A stretch of DNA of 64,000 nt from Bacillus spongiae (GCF_037120725.1 NZ_JBBAXC010000002.1:281021-345020), one strand, 5' to 3'. Shown: positions 46,666 to 56,055, numbered from the stretch's first letter. The notes: a model not told the origin generated them from the sequence alone. Numbers and translations are program-made.

Positions 46666-47537
46666 TGAATGATCAAGCACAGGGATTAAGAACGAAACTT
46701 CAACGACAGTCTATCGCCCGAACGATTGGTGTTGTGAGTGGAAAATCCGGACTAGGTACATCTAATTTTTCAGTAAATATGTGCACAATCTTAGCGAAGG
46801 CAAATAAAAAGGTTCTTTTACTTAATCTTGATTTTGGCATGGCAAATGTTCATCTTCCTTCTGGAGAAAATCCGGAAAGAACGATAATGGACTTTTTAAA
46901 TGAAAATATTGAGGTGCATGAGATTGTTCACAAAGGGTCAGATGGGGTTTCCTATATTTCAGGTGGAACTGGCTTGAGCTCATGTGTAAATTGGCCGAAA
47001 GAAAAATTTGATCGATTTGCTGACGGACTTCAATTTCTTCAACAATACTATGAATATATATTTTTTGATATGGGGGCTTTAGCTTCAAAGGACCGATTGG
47101 ATCTAATGATGACGCTGGATGAAACCATTTTGATTACAACTCCAGAACCCACTGACATAATGGATGCGTATTCTCTTATAAAACATATTTCTCTTCTTGG
47201 TGGGGAACAAGAGCTTTATATAGTTTGTAACCGAGCTCAGTCTGAGAAACAGGGGGAAGAGACATTATCTCGCCTTCAAGGAGTTGTTCGTAAATTCCTA
47301 CAAAAGAAGGTCTCAATTTTAGGAATTATTATGGATGATACAAATGTTGGAGAAGCCGTCGCTAACCAAGTTCCATATTCTATTCAATACCCTAACCATC
47401 CAGCTGCAAGAGGTTTAGCTGCGATTGCCATGAGTTATTTGGCAACACCTCCATTAAACTGTGAGAGTTCATCATTAAAGTTTACTTTCATCGATAAATT
47501 GAGAAAGCTCTTCATTGTAAAGGGGGAGGTAGGATGA
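46665..47537 (+). CDS. flhG: FlhG (MinD-like), P-loop altered
   Basis: MinD/ParA-type protein (290 aa; YlxH) that stimulates FlhF and controls flagellar number and pattern. Overall similarity to FlhG is clear (VSYISGGTGLSS, FDMGA, TTPEPTDIMDAYSLIKHI). However, the deviant Walker A, normally KGGVGKS, reads KSGLGTS: the second lysine is Thr32 (codon 46758-46760), and the later LIDMD-type strand reads LNLDFG, with Asn54 for the first Asp. ATP binding and hydrolysis are probably impaired. The frame is intact and the gene is embedded in the operon, so it is not a pseudogene. Confidence 0.93.
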   Translation: MNDQAQGLRTKLQRQSIARTIGVVSGKSGLGTSNFSVNMCTILAKANKKVLLLNLDFGMANVHLPSGENPERTIMDFLNENIEVHEIVHKGSDGVSYISGGTGLSSCVNWPKEKFDRFADGLQFLQQYYEYIFFDMGALASKDRLDLMMTLDETILITTPEPTDIMDAYSLIKHISLLGGEQELYIVCNRAQSEKQGEETLSRLQGVVRKFLQKKVSILGIIMDDTNVGEAVANQVPYSIQYPNHPAARGLAAIAMSYLATPPLNCESSSLKFTFIDKLRKLFIVKGEVG

Positions 47538-48628
47538 AGAAAAAGAAGGTATTAATAGTTGATGACTCTGCATTTATGAGGAAATTAATTCAAAATTTTA
47601 TTGCAGAGCACCCCCTTCTTGAATCTGTAGGGATTGCTAGAAATGGTAAAGAAGCGATCGAAAAAATTAAGCGCTTAACCCCAGATGTAGTTTCATTAGA
47701 TGTAGAAATGCCTATATTAAATGGATTAGATGCACTTCAACAAATTATGAAGGAATGTCCAGTACCAATCATCATGCTGTCAAGTACAACCAAAAAGGGA
47801 GCGGAGAACGCCATATTAGCTATGTCTTATGGTGCGGTTGATTTCATTGCAAAGCCCTCCGGAACTATTTCTTTAGATTTAGGGATGATTAAAGATGAAT
47901 TTATCACAAAATTATTATCAGCTAGTACAATTGAAGTGTCAAAATTAAATCAATCATCAGCTGTACTAAAACAGCCAGAGCGGAAGACAAAGTTTAGCCA
48001 CCCCCTGCCGGTAGAAAGGAAAAAACGGTTCATTGGTAATATAGGTACTAATGAGAAAAAGATTGTTTGCATTGGAACAAGTACTGGTGGACCGAGAGCG
48101 TTACAGCAAGTGCTTACTTCCTTACCAGAGGATTTTAAAGCGCCAATCCTAGTCGTTCAACATATGCCAGCAGGATTTACCCAATCATTGGCCGCGAGAT
48201 TAAATACATTAGCAAATATTCATATTAAAGAGGCAGAAGACGGTGATGTGCTGGAAAATGGGACGGCCTATATTGCCCCAGGGGGATTTCACCTGAAATT
48301 AAAAAGAAATGGCTCTAATTTAGCCATTGTTCTCGATAATAGTGAAGCGCCTCGAAATGGACACCGTCCTTCCGTTGATGTCATGTTTGAAGCAATAAAA
48401 GAGTATGAAGACTATGAAAAAATTGCCGTCATTATGACTGGGATGGGGTCGGACGGAGCAGAAGGATTAGTTAAATTAAAAATGAGTGGAACCGTTAAAG
48501 CCATAGCTGAATCAAAAGACAGTAGTATTGTGTATGGAATGCCAAAGGCAGCCTTATCTACTAAAATGGTTGACGATGTAGAACCTTTAAAACATATTGC
48601 AGATGCAATAATGAATTATATGCCATAG
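47534..48628 (+). CDS. cheB: Chemotaxis methylesterase/deamidase CheB
   Basis: Protein-glutamate methylesterase (364 aa) acting on chemoreceptors. Receiver domain with Asp10/Asp11 and phospho-acceptor Asp56 (LDVEMPILNG), linker, then catalytic domain with the nucleophile Ser in GTSTGGP (about 177-183), His in VQHMPAGFT and Asp in TGMGSDGAEG. Ribosome binding site GGGGGAGG; four-base overlap with flhG. Confidence 0.97.
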   Translation: MKKKKVLIVDDSAFMRKLIQNFIAEHPLLESVGIARNGKEAIEKIKRLTPDVVSLDVEMPILNGLDALQQIMKECPVPIIMLSSTTKKGAENAILAMSYGAVDFIAKPSGTISLDLGMIKDEFITKLLSASTIEVSKLNQSSAVLKQPERKTKFSHPLPVERKKRFIGNIGTNEKKIVCIGTSTGGPRALQQVLTSLPEDFKAPILVVQHMPAGFTQSLAARLNTLANIHIKEAEDGDVLENGTAYIAPGGFHLKLKRNGSNLAIVLDNSEAPRNGHRPSVDVMFEAIKEYEDYEKIAVIMTGMGSDGAEGLVKLKMSGTVKAIAESKDSSIVYGMPKAALSTKMVDDVEPLKHIADAIMNYMP

Positions 48629-48641
48629 GAGTGTGGTACTC

Positions 48642-50681
48642 ATGGAATTGAATCAATATCTTGAAGTATTTATTGAAGAAAGCAAAGAACATTTACAAAC
48701 AGTAAATGAACAATTACTTTTGTTAGAGAAAAATCCTAGTGATTTAACAATTGTCAATGAAATATTTAGGTCAGCACATACATTAAAAGGTATGTCCGCA
48801 ACGATGGGATATGAAGATTTAGCGAGTTTAACACATAATATGGAGAATGTATTAGATGGGATTCGAAATGAAGCGATCGCGGTTACACCGGAAATTTTGG
48901 ATGTTGTTTTTGTCGCAATAGATGATTTAGAAGCGATGGTCATGTCAATTGCAGATGGCGGAGATGGAAAAAGAGACGTAAGAGACGTTGTAGACCGTCT
49001 TCACAAAATTGAAAAGGGAGAACATGTACTTTTAGAAGCACACCGTGAAATAGCAGCAACAATATCAGATGGGAACGATATTTCATCTTTAAAAAATCAA
49101 TACGATGAGTTCGAACAGACGGTAATCCAACAAAGTATTGATCAAGGCTTTAATTGTTATGCTCTTTCTGTAACATTACGAGAAGATTGTTTATTAAAAG
49201 CTGCTCGTGTATATATGGTTTTCGAAGTGATTGAAAAGTTTGGGGACGTCATTAAGGCAGTTCCATCAGTCGACCAATTAGAAGAGGAAAAATTCGACAA
49301 TTCTTTTGTTGTTTCTATCGTAACAAAAGAAGAGAAAGAAAAACTTGAGAAAGAAATAATGAAAGTTTCTGAAGTAGACAACGTTGAACTCCATCCTATT
49401 CTTAAGGAAGATTTCGTTTCGAAAGAAAGTCAGCAGAATTCCATCATTAATAAAGAGGAAAATGATGATGATCAACAACCTTTGCCTTTACCAAAGAAAA
49501 AAGATAGTAAGAATAAGGCCTCTATGAATGGAAGTAATAAAACGATTCGAGTTAATATTGAGCGTCTTGATATATTAATGAACCTTTTTGAAGAACTTGT
49601 GATTGACCGTGGAAGATTAGAGCAAATCTCAAATGACTTAAAGCATTCAGAATTAAATGAAACAGTTGAAAGGATGTCTCGAATTTCAGGTGACTTACAA
49701 AATATTATTTTAAATATGCGCATGATACCAATTGAAACAGTATTTAATCGTTTTCCGCGCATGGTGAGGCAACTTGCTCGAGACTTAAATAAAAAAATAG
49801 AGTTAGACATAATCGGAGCGGACACAGAGCTTGACCGGACTGTTATTGATGAAATAGGTGACCCTCTAGTTCACCTAATAAGAAATGCCATTGATCATGG
49901 TGTTGAAACACCCGAAAGACGATTATCAGCGGGGAAACCAGAAGAAGGAACGCTTACGTTAAAAGCCTATCATAGTGGCAATCACGTTTTTATTGAAATT
50001 GAAGATGACGGTGCAGGTATAAGTCGTGAAAATGTGTTAAGGAAGGCTATTTCGAAAGGAATTATAACAGAAGAAATGAGCTTAACTTTATCTGACAAGC
50101 AAGTGTACGAGCTCATTATGTCTTCTGGTTTTTCCACAGCGGATAAAATTTCAGATATTTCAGGACGGGGAGTGGGATTAGACGTTGTAAAAACAACCAT
50201 TGAATCATTAGGTGGATCCATTACGATTGATTCTACAGAAGGAAAAGGGTCAGTATTTTCTATTCAGCTCCCACTAACACTATCGATTATTTCTGTCATG
50301 TTAGTAACATTAAACCAAGAAAAATACGCTATACCACTGTCTTCAATTATTGAAACAGCCATTGTGAAAAAAGAGGAAATCTTAAATGCTCACAATCAAA
50401 AAGTCATCGATTTTAGAGGGAAGGTTGTTCCACTTGTCTTTTTGGAGGAAGTGTTTGAGGTTCCAGATGGCGGAAAAGAGGAAGCGTTTTATTCTGTAGT
50501 CATTGTGAGAAAAGGGGACAAGATGGCAGGGCTAGTGGTAGATTCATTTATTGGCCAGCAAGAGATTGTTTTAAAGTCCCTTGGGAATTATTTAAATGAT
50601 GTTTTTGCCATATCCGGAGCTACCATTTTAGGAGACGGACAAGTGGCGTTAATAGTAGATTGTAATTCATTGATTAAATAA
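48642..50681 (+). CDS. cheA: Chemotaxis histidine kinase CheA
   Basis: Sensor kinase (679 aa) that phosphorylates CheY and CheB. HPt domain with phospho-acceptor His46 (SAHTLKGMSAT), P2 CheY-binding region (about 150-265), dimerisation helices, ATPase domain with N box HLIRNAIDHGVE, G1 DDGAG and GRGVGLDVV, and a C-terminal CheW-like domain (about 540-679). ATG at 48642, 10 bases after AGGAG; an in-frame GTG at 48633 is adjacent to the ribosome binding site. Confidence 0.98.
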   Translation: MELNQYLEVFIEESKEHLQTVNEQLLLLEKNPSDLTIVNEIFRSAHTLKGMSATMGYEDLASLTHNMENVLDGIRNEAIAVTPEILDVVFVAIDDLEAMVMSIADGGDGKRDVRDVVDRLHKIEKGEHVLLEAHREIAATISDGNDISSLKNQYDEFEQTVIQQSIDQGFNCYALSVTLREDCLLKAARVYMVFEVIEKFGDVIKAVPSVDQLEEEKFDNSFVVSIVTKEEKEKLEKEIMKVSEVDNVELHPILKEDFVSKESQQNSIINKEENDDDQQPLPLPKKKDSKNKASMNGSNKTIRVNIERLDILMNLFEELVIDRGRLEQISNDLKHSELNETVERMSRISGDLQNIILNMRMIPIETVFNRFPRMVRQLARDLNKKIELDIIGADTELDRTVIDEIGDPLVHLIRNAIDHGVETPERRLSAGKPEEGTLTLKAYHSGNHVFIEIEDDGAGISRENVLRKAISKGIITEEMSLTLSDKQVYELIMSSGFSTADKISDISGRGVGLDVVKTTIESLGGSITIDSTEGKGSVFSIQLPLTLSIISVMLVTLNQEKYAIPLSSIIETAIVKKEEILNAHNQKVIDFRGKVVPLVFLEEVFEVPDGGKEEAFYSVVIVRKGDKMAGLVVDSFIGQQEIVLKSLGNYLNDVFAISGATILGDGQVALIVDCNSLIK

Positions 50682-50702
50682 GCTGTGAGCGGAGTGATTA
50701 AG

Positions 50703-51149
50703 ATGAGTGAAGCCAGTGTTCTTCTGGATGAAAAAGTTATTGTCTTTGAATTAATGGAAAAGGAATACGCTATACCTGTTTCGCAAGTTCGTTCGATTGA
50801 AAAGCTATCGCATATTACGAGAGTACCTCGAACGAAAAGTTATGTGAAAGGGGTTATTAATCTACGTGGTGTCGTTACACCCATTATAGATTTACGTGAA
50901 CATTTTGGATTAGAAGTACAGGCATATACAGATTCAACTAGAATCATTATTGTTTCATTAGAACATAATGAGGTTGGATTTATTGTAGATGCAGCAAATG
51001 ATGTGTTGGACCTTTCAGTAGAATCGATTGAACCGCAACCAGATGTCGTTGGTTCAATCGAAACAGATTATATTCGAGGCGTAGCGAAAATCGATAAGCG
51101 GTTGCTTATTTTATTGAAGTTAGAAAAAATACTTTATTCTGTAGAATGA
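50703..51149 (+). CDS. cheW: Chemotaxis coupling protein CheW
   Basis: SH3-like scaffold (148 aa) linking receptors to CheA. Contains the conserved RVPRTKSYVKGVINLRGVV block (about 40-58) and PIIDLREHFGL. ATG at 50703 preceded by GGAGTG; upstream in-frame GTG at 50685 lacks spacing. Its stop overlaps the sequence before cheC. Confidence 0.97.
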   Translation: MSEASVLLDEKVIVFELMEKEYAIPVSQVRSIEKLSHITRVPRTKSYVKGVINLRGVVTPIIDLREHFGLEVQAYTDSTRIIIVSLEHNEVGFIVDAANDVLDLSVESIEPQPDVVGSIETDYIRGVAKIDKRLLILLKLEKILYSVE

Positions 51150-51160
51150 GGGATGTACAT

Positions 51161-51793
51161 ATGGGATTTGTTGAAAAAATTACGCCGCTTCATCTCGACT
51201 TATTAAGAGAAGTTGGCAATATAGGAGCTGGTCATGCGGCCACGGCACTTTCAACGTTATTAAATAAAAAGGTTGATATGAAAGTACCCGATGTTCAGAT
51301 TGTTTCCTTTGATGAAATGATTGAAATGGCTGGAGGGGCAGATTCCGTTGCCGTTAGTGTATTTTTAAGAATAGAAGGTGATACACCTGGAAGCATGTAT
51401 TTTATGCTACCGGTGGATGAGGCGTCACACTATATTCGTACCATGACGGGAGATTCAACCTTTCAATTTGATTCGCCACCTTATTCAGAGTTAGGGATAT
51501 CCGCGATGCAGGAACTTGGAAACATTTTAATAGGAAGTTATTTATCGTCGTTATCTGACTTTACGAAATTAACACTATTCCCAACTGTCCCCTCATTAAA
51601 TGTAGACATGGTCGGAGCTTTAATTTCATTTGGCTTAATCGAGGCTTCTAAAGAAAGTGATGTTGCAATTGTAATTGATACAGCACTAAAAGAAGAGCAC
51701 TCGCAAGATGGAAAGATAGTAAAAGGACACTTTTTCTTATTACCAGATCCAGATTCCTTCTCTACTATCTTCAACGCATTAGGAGTTTCATAA
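51161..51793 (+). CDS. cheC: CheY-P phosphatase CheC
   Basis: CheC (210 aa) dephosphorylates CheY-P and binds CheD. Two symmetrical active sites are visible: LREVGNIGAGHAATALS near 13-29 and SAMQELGNILIGSYLSS near 110-126, each with Glu and Asn. ATG at 51161 is favoured (GAGGGATG just upstream); an ATG at 51146 overlapping cheW would add five residues. cheD follows after 3 bases. Confidence 0.95.
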   Translation: MGFVEKITPLHLDLLREVGNIGAGHAATALSTLLNKKVDMKVPDVQIVSFDEMIEMAGGADSVAVSVFLRIEGDTPGSMYFMLPVDEASHYIRTMTGDSTFQFDSPPYSELGISAMQELGNILIGSYLSSLSDFTKLTLFPTVPSLNVDMVGALISFGLIEASKESDVAIVIDTALKEEHSQDGKIVKGHFFLLPDPDSFSTIFNALGVS

Positions 51794-51796
51794 TAG

Positions 51797-52282
51797 ATGA
51801 ATAAAGCAATCATAAAGGTAGGTATTGCTGATATGAACATCGTAAAAGGGCAAGAAACCATCCGTACTTCTGGACTTGGTTCTTGTGTAGGGATTGTCCT
51901 TTATGATGAAATAATTCAAATAGCGGGCTTGGCTCATATCATGTTACCGAAATCATCTATCGGAAAAGTTCAAAATAAAGCAAAGTTTGCCGATACAGCC
52001 ATAAGTGAAATGATCAATAGGCTTCAAAATGAAGGGGCTAGAAAATCTAGGTTAAGAGCGAAGATTGCTGGAGGGGCACAGATGTTTAAAGTTTCTGCCA
52101 AAACCGAGCTAATGAGAATCGGTCCCCGAAATATTGAGGCGGTTAAACAAGAACTTCATTCATTAAATATTCCTATAGTAGCTCAAGATATTGGAGGGAG
52201 CAGTGGAAGAACAATTGAATTTACTCCCGCTACTAAAATACTGCACATTCGAACCGTCAATCTAGGAACGAAGAAAATATAA
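51797..52282 (+). CDS. cheD: Chemoreceptor glutamine deamidase CheD
   Basis: Deamidase (161 aa) acting on receptor glutamines and a partner of CheC. Catalytic Cys30 in TSGLGSCVGIV and His47 in LAHIMLP are intact; KIAGGAQMF and DIGGSSGRTIEF complete the family pattern. The ribosome binding site is weak, consistent with coupling to cheC. Its stop codon overlaps an ATG (TAATG at 52280-52284) leading into a decayed gene. Confidence 0.96.
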   Translation: MNKAIIKVGIADMNIVKGQETIRTSGLGSCVGIVLYDEIIQIAGLAHIMLPKSSIGKVQNKAKFADTAISEMINRLQNEGARKSRLRAKIAGGAQMFKVSAKTELMRIGPRNIEAVKQELHSLNIPIVAQDIGGSSGRTIEFTPATKILHIRTVNLGTKKI

Positions 52283-52597
52283 TGGTAGGAAAACTATTTT
52301 GCATAAGTGGTTTGCTCTTGTGTTTATAAAGGTTTATTAGCCAAAGGAACCACAATCCATTATTTATTATAGCTGTAAAGACGAGTAGTCTATTCACCCT
52401 AAATTTCATTATGTATTGAAATCATTAATGTGATATAAGGGAGGATAAGGCTGAATGAACAATTGAAAGTCAATCAGGTCATCCATCATACATGATATGT
52501 TACAAATAAATATCAACATTCTATGAAACAATGATTTATAAGATCAAGCGCTAAACAATACTATTCACATTCTAAATAGCGGTGAGGAGGAGGACTA
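52282..52597 (+). pseudogene. Remnant of a coupled gene between cheD and sigD
   Basis: An ATG overlaps the cheD stop (TAATG) and opens a hydrophobic frame, MVGKLFCISGLLLCL, that stops after 15 codons; a shifted frame continues YKGLLAKGTTIHYLL. Further on, GGGAGG at 52439-52445 precedes a second short frame with LNEQLKVNQVIHHT. The sequence looks like a small membrane-protein gene that has decayed. In B. subtilis cheD and sigD are nearly adjacent, so the 315-base gap is unusual. Family not recognised. Confidence 0.4.
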
Positions 52598-53323
52598 TTG
52601 ACAACTATAATAAGAGATGAGCAACATTATTGGAAGCTTTGGAAGGAAGCAAAAGATTCTAGTGCTGGAGATATCCTTATCAAAAGGTATATGCCTCTAG
52701 TTTCCTACCATGTGCAACGTATCTCCGCTAGTTTACCTAAAAGTGTCTCGAAAGATGATTTAAAAAGTTTAGGGCTGATGGGATTATTTGATGCACTTAA
52801 TAAATTTGATACATACGCTTCTTTTCGTGTACGTGGTGCTATCATCGATGGTCTAAGAAAGCAAGATTGGTTACCAAGGAGTGCGAGAGAGCGTTCTAAA
52901 AAAGTTGAAGCAAAGATGGAAGAAATGGAACAAAGTCTGTTACGTCATGTAACACCAAGTGAAATTGCAGGTGAATTAGGACTTTCACAAGAGGAAGTAT
53001 ATCAAACGATGCAGGAGCAATACTTTGCTAATATACTATCAGTGGATGAACGAATTCAAAATGATGATTCCGATTCTCAAGCATTTTTTATAAAAGATGA
53101 TGTCACGATTTTACCTGATGAGATGCTAGTAAAGGAAGAGCAAATCCAAGAATTGTCAACGAAGATTAAACAGCTTTCCGAAAAGGAACAGCTTGTTTTA
53201 AGTTTATTTTATAAGGAAGAACTAACCTTGACAGAAATTGGCGGGATTTTATCCTTATCCACTTCAAGAATTTCTCAAATTCATTCAAAAGCAATAAATA
53301 AGCTTAGAAAACTCTTTATATAA
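52598..53323 (+). CDS. sigD: Flagellar sigma factor SigD
   Basis: RNA polymerase sigma-28-type factor (241 aa) for flagellin, motility and autolysin genes. Region 2 (YMPLVSYHVQRI, SFRVRGAIIDGLRKQDWLPRS) and region 4 (LSEKEQLVLSLFYKEELTLTEIG, LSTSRISQIHSKAINKLRK; each landmark is conserved) are intact. TTG start after the strong GAGGAGGAGG. Located near the end of the fla/che operon, where distance from the promoter is known to limit SigD levels in B. subtilis. Confidence 0.97.
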   Translation: MTTIIRDEQHYWKLWKEAKDSSAGDILIKRYMPLVSYHVQRISASLPKSVSKDDLKSLGLMGLFDALNKFDTYASFRVRGAIIDGLRKQDWLPRSARERSKKVEAKMEEMEQSLLRHVTPSEIAGELGLSQEEVYQTMQEQYFANILSVDERIQNDDSDSQAFFIKDDVTILPDEMLVKEEQIQELSTKIKQLSEKEQLVLSLFYKEELTLTEIGGILSLSTSRISQIHSKAINKLRKLFI

Positions 53324-53338
53324 AATGAGGAGAAGGAA

Positions 53339-53632
53339 ATGTCATTAAAAGCAATAGAGCTGCAAATTGCTTTACCGAAAACATTTGAGGCTGGAAAAAT
53401 GACGGATCAATTTCAACAGCAAGGACAAATTATACAATCGCAACTTCAAGCAGAAAATGAAAAAAAGCAATTGCAAAAACGGAAAAAAGTAAATGAGAAC
53501 CACCCGACTGAAAATCAGGTAATACACGATGAAAGCCCCAAAAATGATCAGAACGAAACTTCATTAAGTGAAATGCGGACTTCTATGGCCGTTCATCCCT
53601 ATAAAGGGCATCAAATTGATTTTTCTGGATAG
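53339..53632 (+). CDS. Small conserved protein downstream of sigD
   Basis: 97-residue soluble, hydrophilic protein, starting MSLKAIELQIALPKTFEAGK, with a Gln/Glu/Lys-rich helix (about 22-50) and ending in HPYKGHQIDFSG. I know relatives of this type only as uncharacterised proteins between sigD and swrB in some Bacillaceae; B. subtilis lacks it. Ribosome binding site GAGGAGAAGG. Sharing the operon suggests a role in motility, unproven. Confidence 0.78.
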   Translation: MSLKAIELQIALPKTFEAGKMTDQFQQQGQIIQSQLQAENEKKQLQKRKKVNENHPTENQVIHDESPKNDQNETSLSEMRTSMAVHPYKGHQIDFSG

Positions 53633-53640
53633 GAGAAAAC

Positions 53641-54183
53641 ATGACTGCTTTTTTATTTATTACGTTATTTATATTAATTACTCTTTGTGGCTTTGCTGTC
53701 GTCCTTTTATTTGTTCGACAAAACCGTCTAATTGCACTGGAAAAGCAACAACTAAATATGATCAGGGAAATAGAAGATGTAGCCTCTGCTTTTCTTCTAG
53801 AAATGAAGGAAGAAAATGAAACGTTTATTGAAAAAGTTCAAAAGATAAAAAGACAAGAAGACAAAGGGCTCGGTGCGAAAAAAACAACGGTTGATTCGGA
53901 GGAAGAAAAGGGGGATTATGTTAAGAAAAGCACCATTTCAAGACAAAAGGTGATTGCGGCATACGAACCATCAAGGGGACGAAAGAGAGATAATAACAGA
54001 CAAGATTCTACGACAAACGAATTAAAAAAAGTCGATGACACGATTGTTGAAAGGAACAATGATGATTTTACAAATCAAGTATTGCTCTTACATAGGCAAG
54101 GTTTAACGAGTTCTCAAATAGCGAAAGAACTGAGTAGAGGTCGAACAGAAGTAGAGTTAGTATTAAAATTTGAAAACAACTAA
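53641..54183 (+). CDS. swrB: SwrB (YlxL)-like membrane protein
   Basis: 180-residue protein with an N-terminal transmembrane helix (about 4-25), a coiled coil (about 30-75), a charged variable linker and a C-terminal helix-turn-helix-like segment (DDFTNQVLLLHRQGLTSSQIAKELSRGRTEVE; key Gly-Leu-Thr and Ile-Ala). This layout is that of SwrB/YlxL, which promotes flagellar export-gate activation and SigD activity in B. subtilis. Last gene of the operon; sequence similarity is low, so naming is by architecture and position. Confidence 0.78.
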   Translation: MTAFLFITLFILITLCGFAVVLLFVRQNRLIALEKQQLNMIREIEDVASAFLLEMKEENETFIEKVQKIKRQEDKGLGAKKTTVDSEEEKGDYVKKSTISRQKVIAAYEPSRGRKRDNNRQDSTTNELKKVDDTIVERNNDDFTNQVLLLHRQGLTSSQIAKELSRGRTEVELVLKFENN

Positions 54184-54190
54184 TTTACTG

Positions 54191-54219
54191 TTGCCTCTTG
54201 TAAGAGTCTATGATATATT
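54191..54219 (+). promoter_or_regulatory. SigA promoter for rpsB
   Basis: TTGCCT (54191-54196), 17-base spacer, TATATT (54214-54219), with an extended TG at 54211-54212. It lies immediately after swrB and gives a leader of about 110 bases before rpsB; a second TATAAT at 54269-54274 has no matching -35. The leader contains a long A run before the ribosome binding site but no clear hairpin. Confidence 0.65.
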
Positions 54220-54333
54220 ATCTTATGGTGTGACTACACACGCTAAGTGATTTGAGTATTTGGTGCTATATAATAGTTTTACTTAAAGATGATCTTAGCG
54301 GAGGAAAAAAAACCAATTAGGAGGAACACACAC

Positions 54334-55041
54334 ATGTCAGTAATTTCAATGAAACAATTACTAGAAGCTGGTGTACATTTCGGACACCAAACTCGCCGTT
54401 GGAACCCAAAAATGAAGAAATATATCTTCACAGAGCGTAACGGCATTTATATCATCGATCTTCAAAAGACGGTGAAAAAGGTTGAAGAAGCATACAAATT
54501 TGTTAAAGAGGTTGCGGCTAACGATGGGAAAATCCTTTTCGTTGGAACGAAAAAGCAAGCTCAGGAATCCGTTAAGGAAGAAGCAGAACGTTCAGGTATG
54601 TACTTTATTAACCAACGCTGGTTAGGCGGAACGTTAACAAACTTCGAAACCATTCAAAAGCGTGTTGCACGTCTTAAAGATATCGAAAGAATGGAAGAAG
54701 ATGGTACTTTTGAAGTACTTCCTAAGAAAGAAGTAGTTCAACTTAAAAAGGAACATGCACGCTTAGTGAAATTCTTAGGTGGAGTAAAAGAAATGAAAGA
54801 GCTTCCAGATGCTCTATTCATTATTGACCCACGTAAAGAGCGTATCGCTGTTGCTGAAGCTCGCAAATTAAATATTCCTATCGTAGGAATTGTTGATACA
54901 AACTGTGATCCAGATGAGATTGACTACGTAATCCCAGCGAATGATGATGCAATTCGTGCAGTTAAGCTATTAACTGGTAAAATGGCAGATGCAATTCTTG
55001 AATCAAAACAAGGTGAAGAAGCAGCTGTTACTGCAGAGTAA
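54334..55041 (+). CDS. rpsB: 30S ribosomal protein S2
   Basis: Small-subunit protein S2 (235 aa). Conserved N-terminal [20 protein letters not shown] and central [17 protein letters not shown], plus [22 protein letters not shown] at 54334, 9 bases after AGGAGG; an upstream in-frame ATT-type extension to 54289 overlaps the leader and is not homologous. Ends in a very strong terminator before tsf. Confidence 0.98.
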   Translation: MSVISMKQLLEAGVHFGHQTRRWNPKMKKYIFTERNGIYIIDLQKTVKKVEEAYKFVKEVAANDGKILFVGTKKQAQESVKEEAERSGMYFINQRWLGGTLTNFETIQKRVARLKDIERMEEDGTFEVLPKKEVVQLKKEHARLVKFLGGVKEMKELPDALFIIDPRKERIAVAEARKLNIPIVGIVDTNCDPDEIDYVIPANDDAIRAVKLLTGKMADAILESKQGEEAAVTAE

Positions 55042-55057
55042 TTTAGTTTCGAGTTAT

Positions 55058-55099
55058 AGAAAAGGTGATAAGTGGGGGAATCCCTTATCACCTTTTTTT
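55058..55099 (+). terminator. Intrinsic terminator between rpsB and tsf
   Basis: Perfect 13-base stem AAAAGGTGATAAG (55060-55072) / CTTATCACCTTTT (55084-55096), 11-base loop and a run of T. Either partial read-through feeds tsf or tsf has its own promoter in the 75 bases that follow; I see no convincing one. Confidence 0.94.
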
Positions 55100-55173
55100 A
55101 AGAATAATCTAAAATAGAGAGCAATGACTGAAGAGGAAGTTGCTACATATGCATTAGAAGGAGGATATTTACT

Positions 55174-56055
55174 ATGGCAGTTACTGCAAAAATGGTAAAA
55201 GAATTACGTGAAAAAACTGGCGCAGGTATGATGGATTGTAAAAAAGCGCTAACAGAAACAAATGGTGATATGGAAAAAGCAGTTGATTTTCTACGTGAAA
55301 AAGGAATCGCTAAAGCTGCTAAAAAAGCAGATCGTATTGCTGCGGAAGGAACTACTTTCATTCTAAGCGAAGGAAACGATGCAGTTATCTTAGAAGTTAA
55401 CGCAGAGACTGATTTCGTTGCAAAAAATGAAAACTTCCAAGTACTTGTTAAAGAAATTGCACAACACATTCTTGCTAATAAACCTGAAAGTGTTGAAGCT
55501 ACTTTAGAGCAAAAAATGGGCAATGGTTCTTCAGTTGCTGAATTCATCAATTCTGCAATTGCAAAAATTGGAGAGAAAATTTCACTACGTCGTTTCTCAC
55601 TTCGTACGAAAACTGACAATGATTCTTTTGGTGAGTACCTTCACATGGGTGGACGAATTGGCGTATTAACGGTTCTTGAAGGATCAACTGATGCAGCTGC
55701 AGCAAAAGATGTTGCAATGCATGCAGCTGCATTAAACCCTAAATATGTTTCTCGTGACCAAGTATCTGCAGAAGAAGTAGAGCGTGAGCGCGAAGTACTA
55801 ACTCAGCAAGCTTTAAACGAAGGGAAACCTGAAAAGATTGTTGCGAAAATGGTTGAAGGCCGTTTAGGTAAATACTTTGAGGATGTATGTATCCTTGATC
55901 AAACATTCGTTAAGAATCCAGATCAAAAAGTTCGTCAATTTGTAGAATCAAAAGGCGCTAAGCTAACGGACTTTGTACGTTATGAAGTTGGAGAAGGACT
56001 TGAGAAGCGCGAAGAGAACTTTGCTGAAGAAGTTATGAACCAAGTTAAAAAATAA
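55174..56055 (+). CDS. tsf: Elongation factor Ts
   Basis: Guanine-nucleotide exchange factor for EF-Tu (293 aa). N-terminal UBA-like domain with [20 protein letters not shown], core [19 protein letters not shown] with the conserved TDFV, and [12 protein letters not shown] at the C-terminus. Ribosome binding site AGGAGG. Its usual partner order rpsB-tsf-pyrH-frr is kept. Confidence 0.98.
   Translation: MAVTAKMVKELREKTGAGMMDCKKALTETNGDMEKAVDFLREKGIAKAAKKADRIAAEGTTFILSEGNDAVILEVNAETDFVAKNENFQVLVKEIAQHILANKPESVEATLEQKMGNGSSVAEFINSAIAKIGEKISLRRFSLRTKTDNDSFGEYLHMGGRIGVLTVLEGSTDAAAAKDVAMHAAALNPKYVSRDQVSAEEVEREREVLTQQALNEGKPEKIVAKMVEGRLGKYFEDVCILDQTFVKNPDQKVRQFVESKGAKLTDFVRYEVGEGLEKREENFAEEVMNQVKK

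Noticed and set aside
54253..54274. TATAAT at 54269 as a second rpsB promoter
   Set aside because: The nearest TTGAGT is only 11 bases away and no extended TG is present; kept only as a note.
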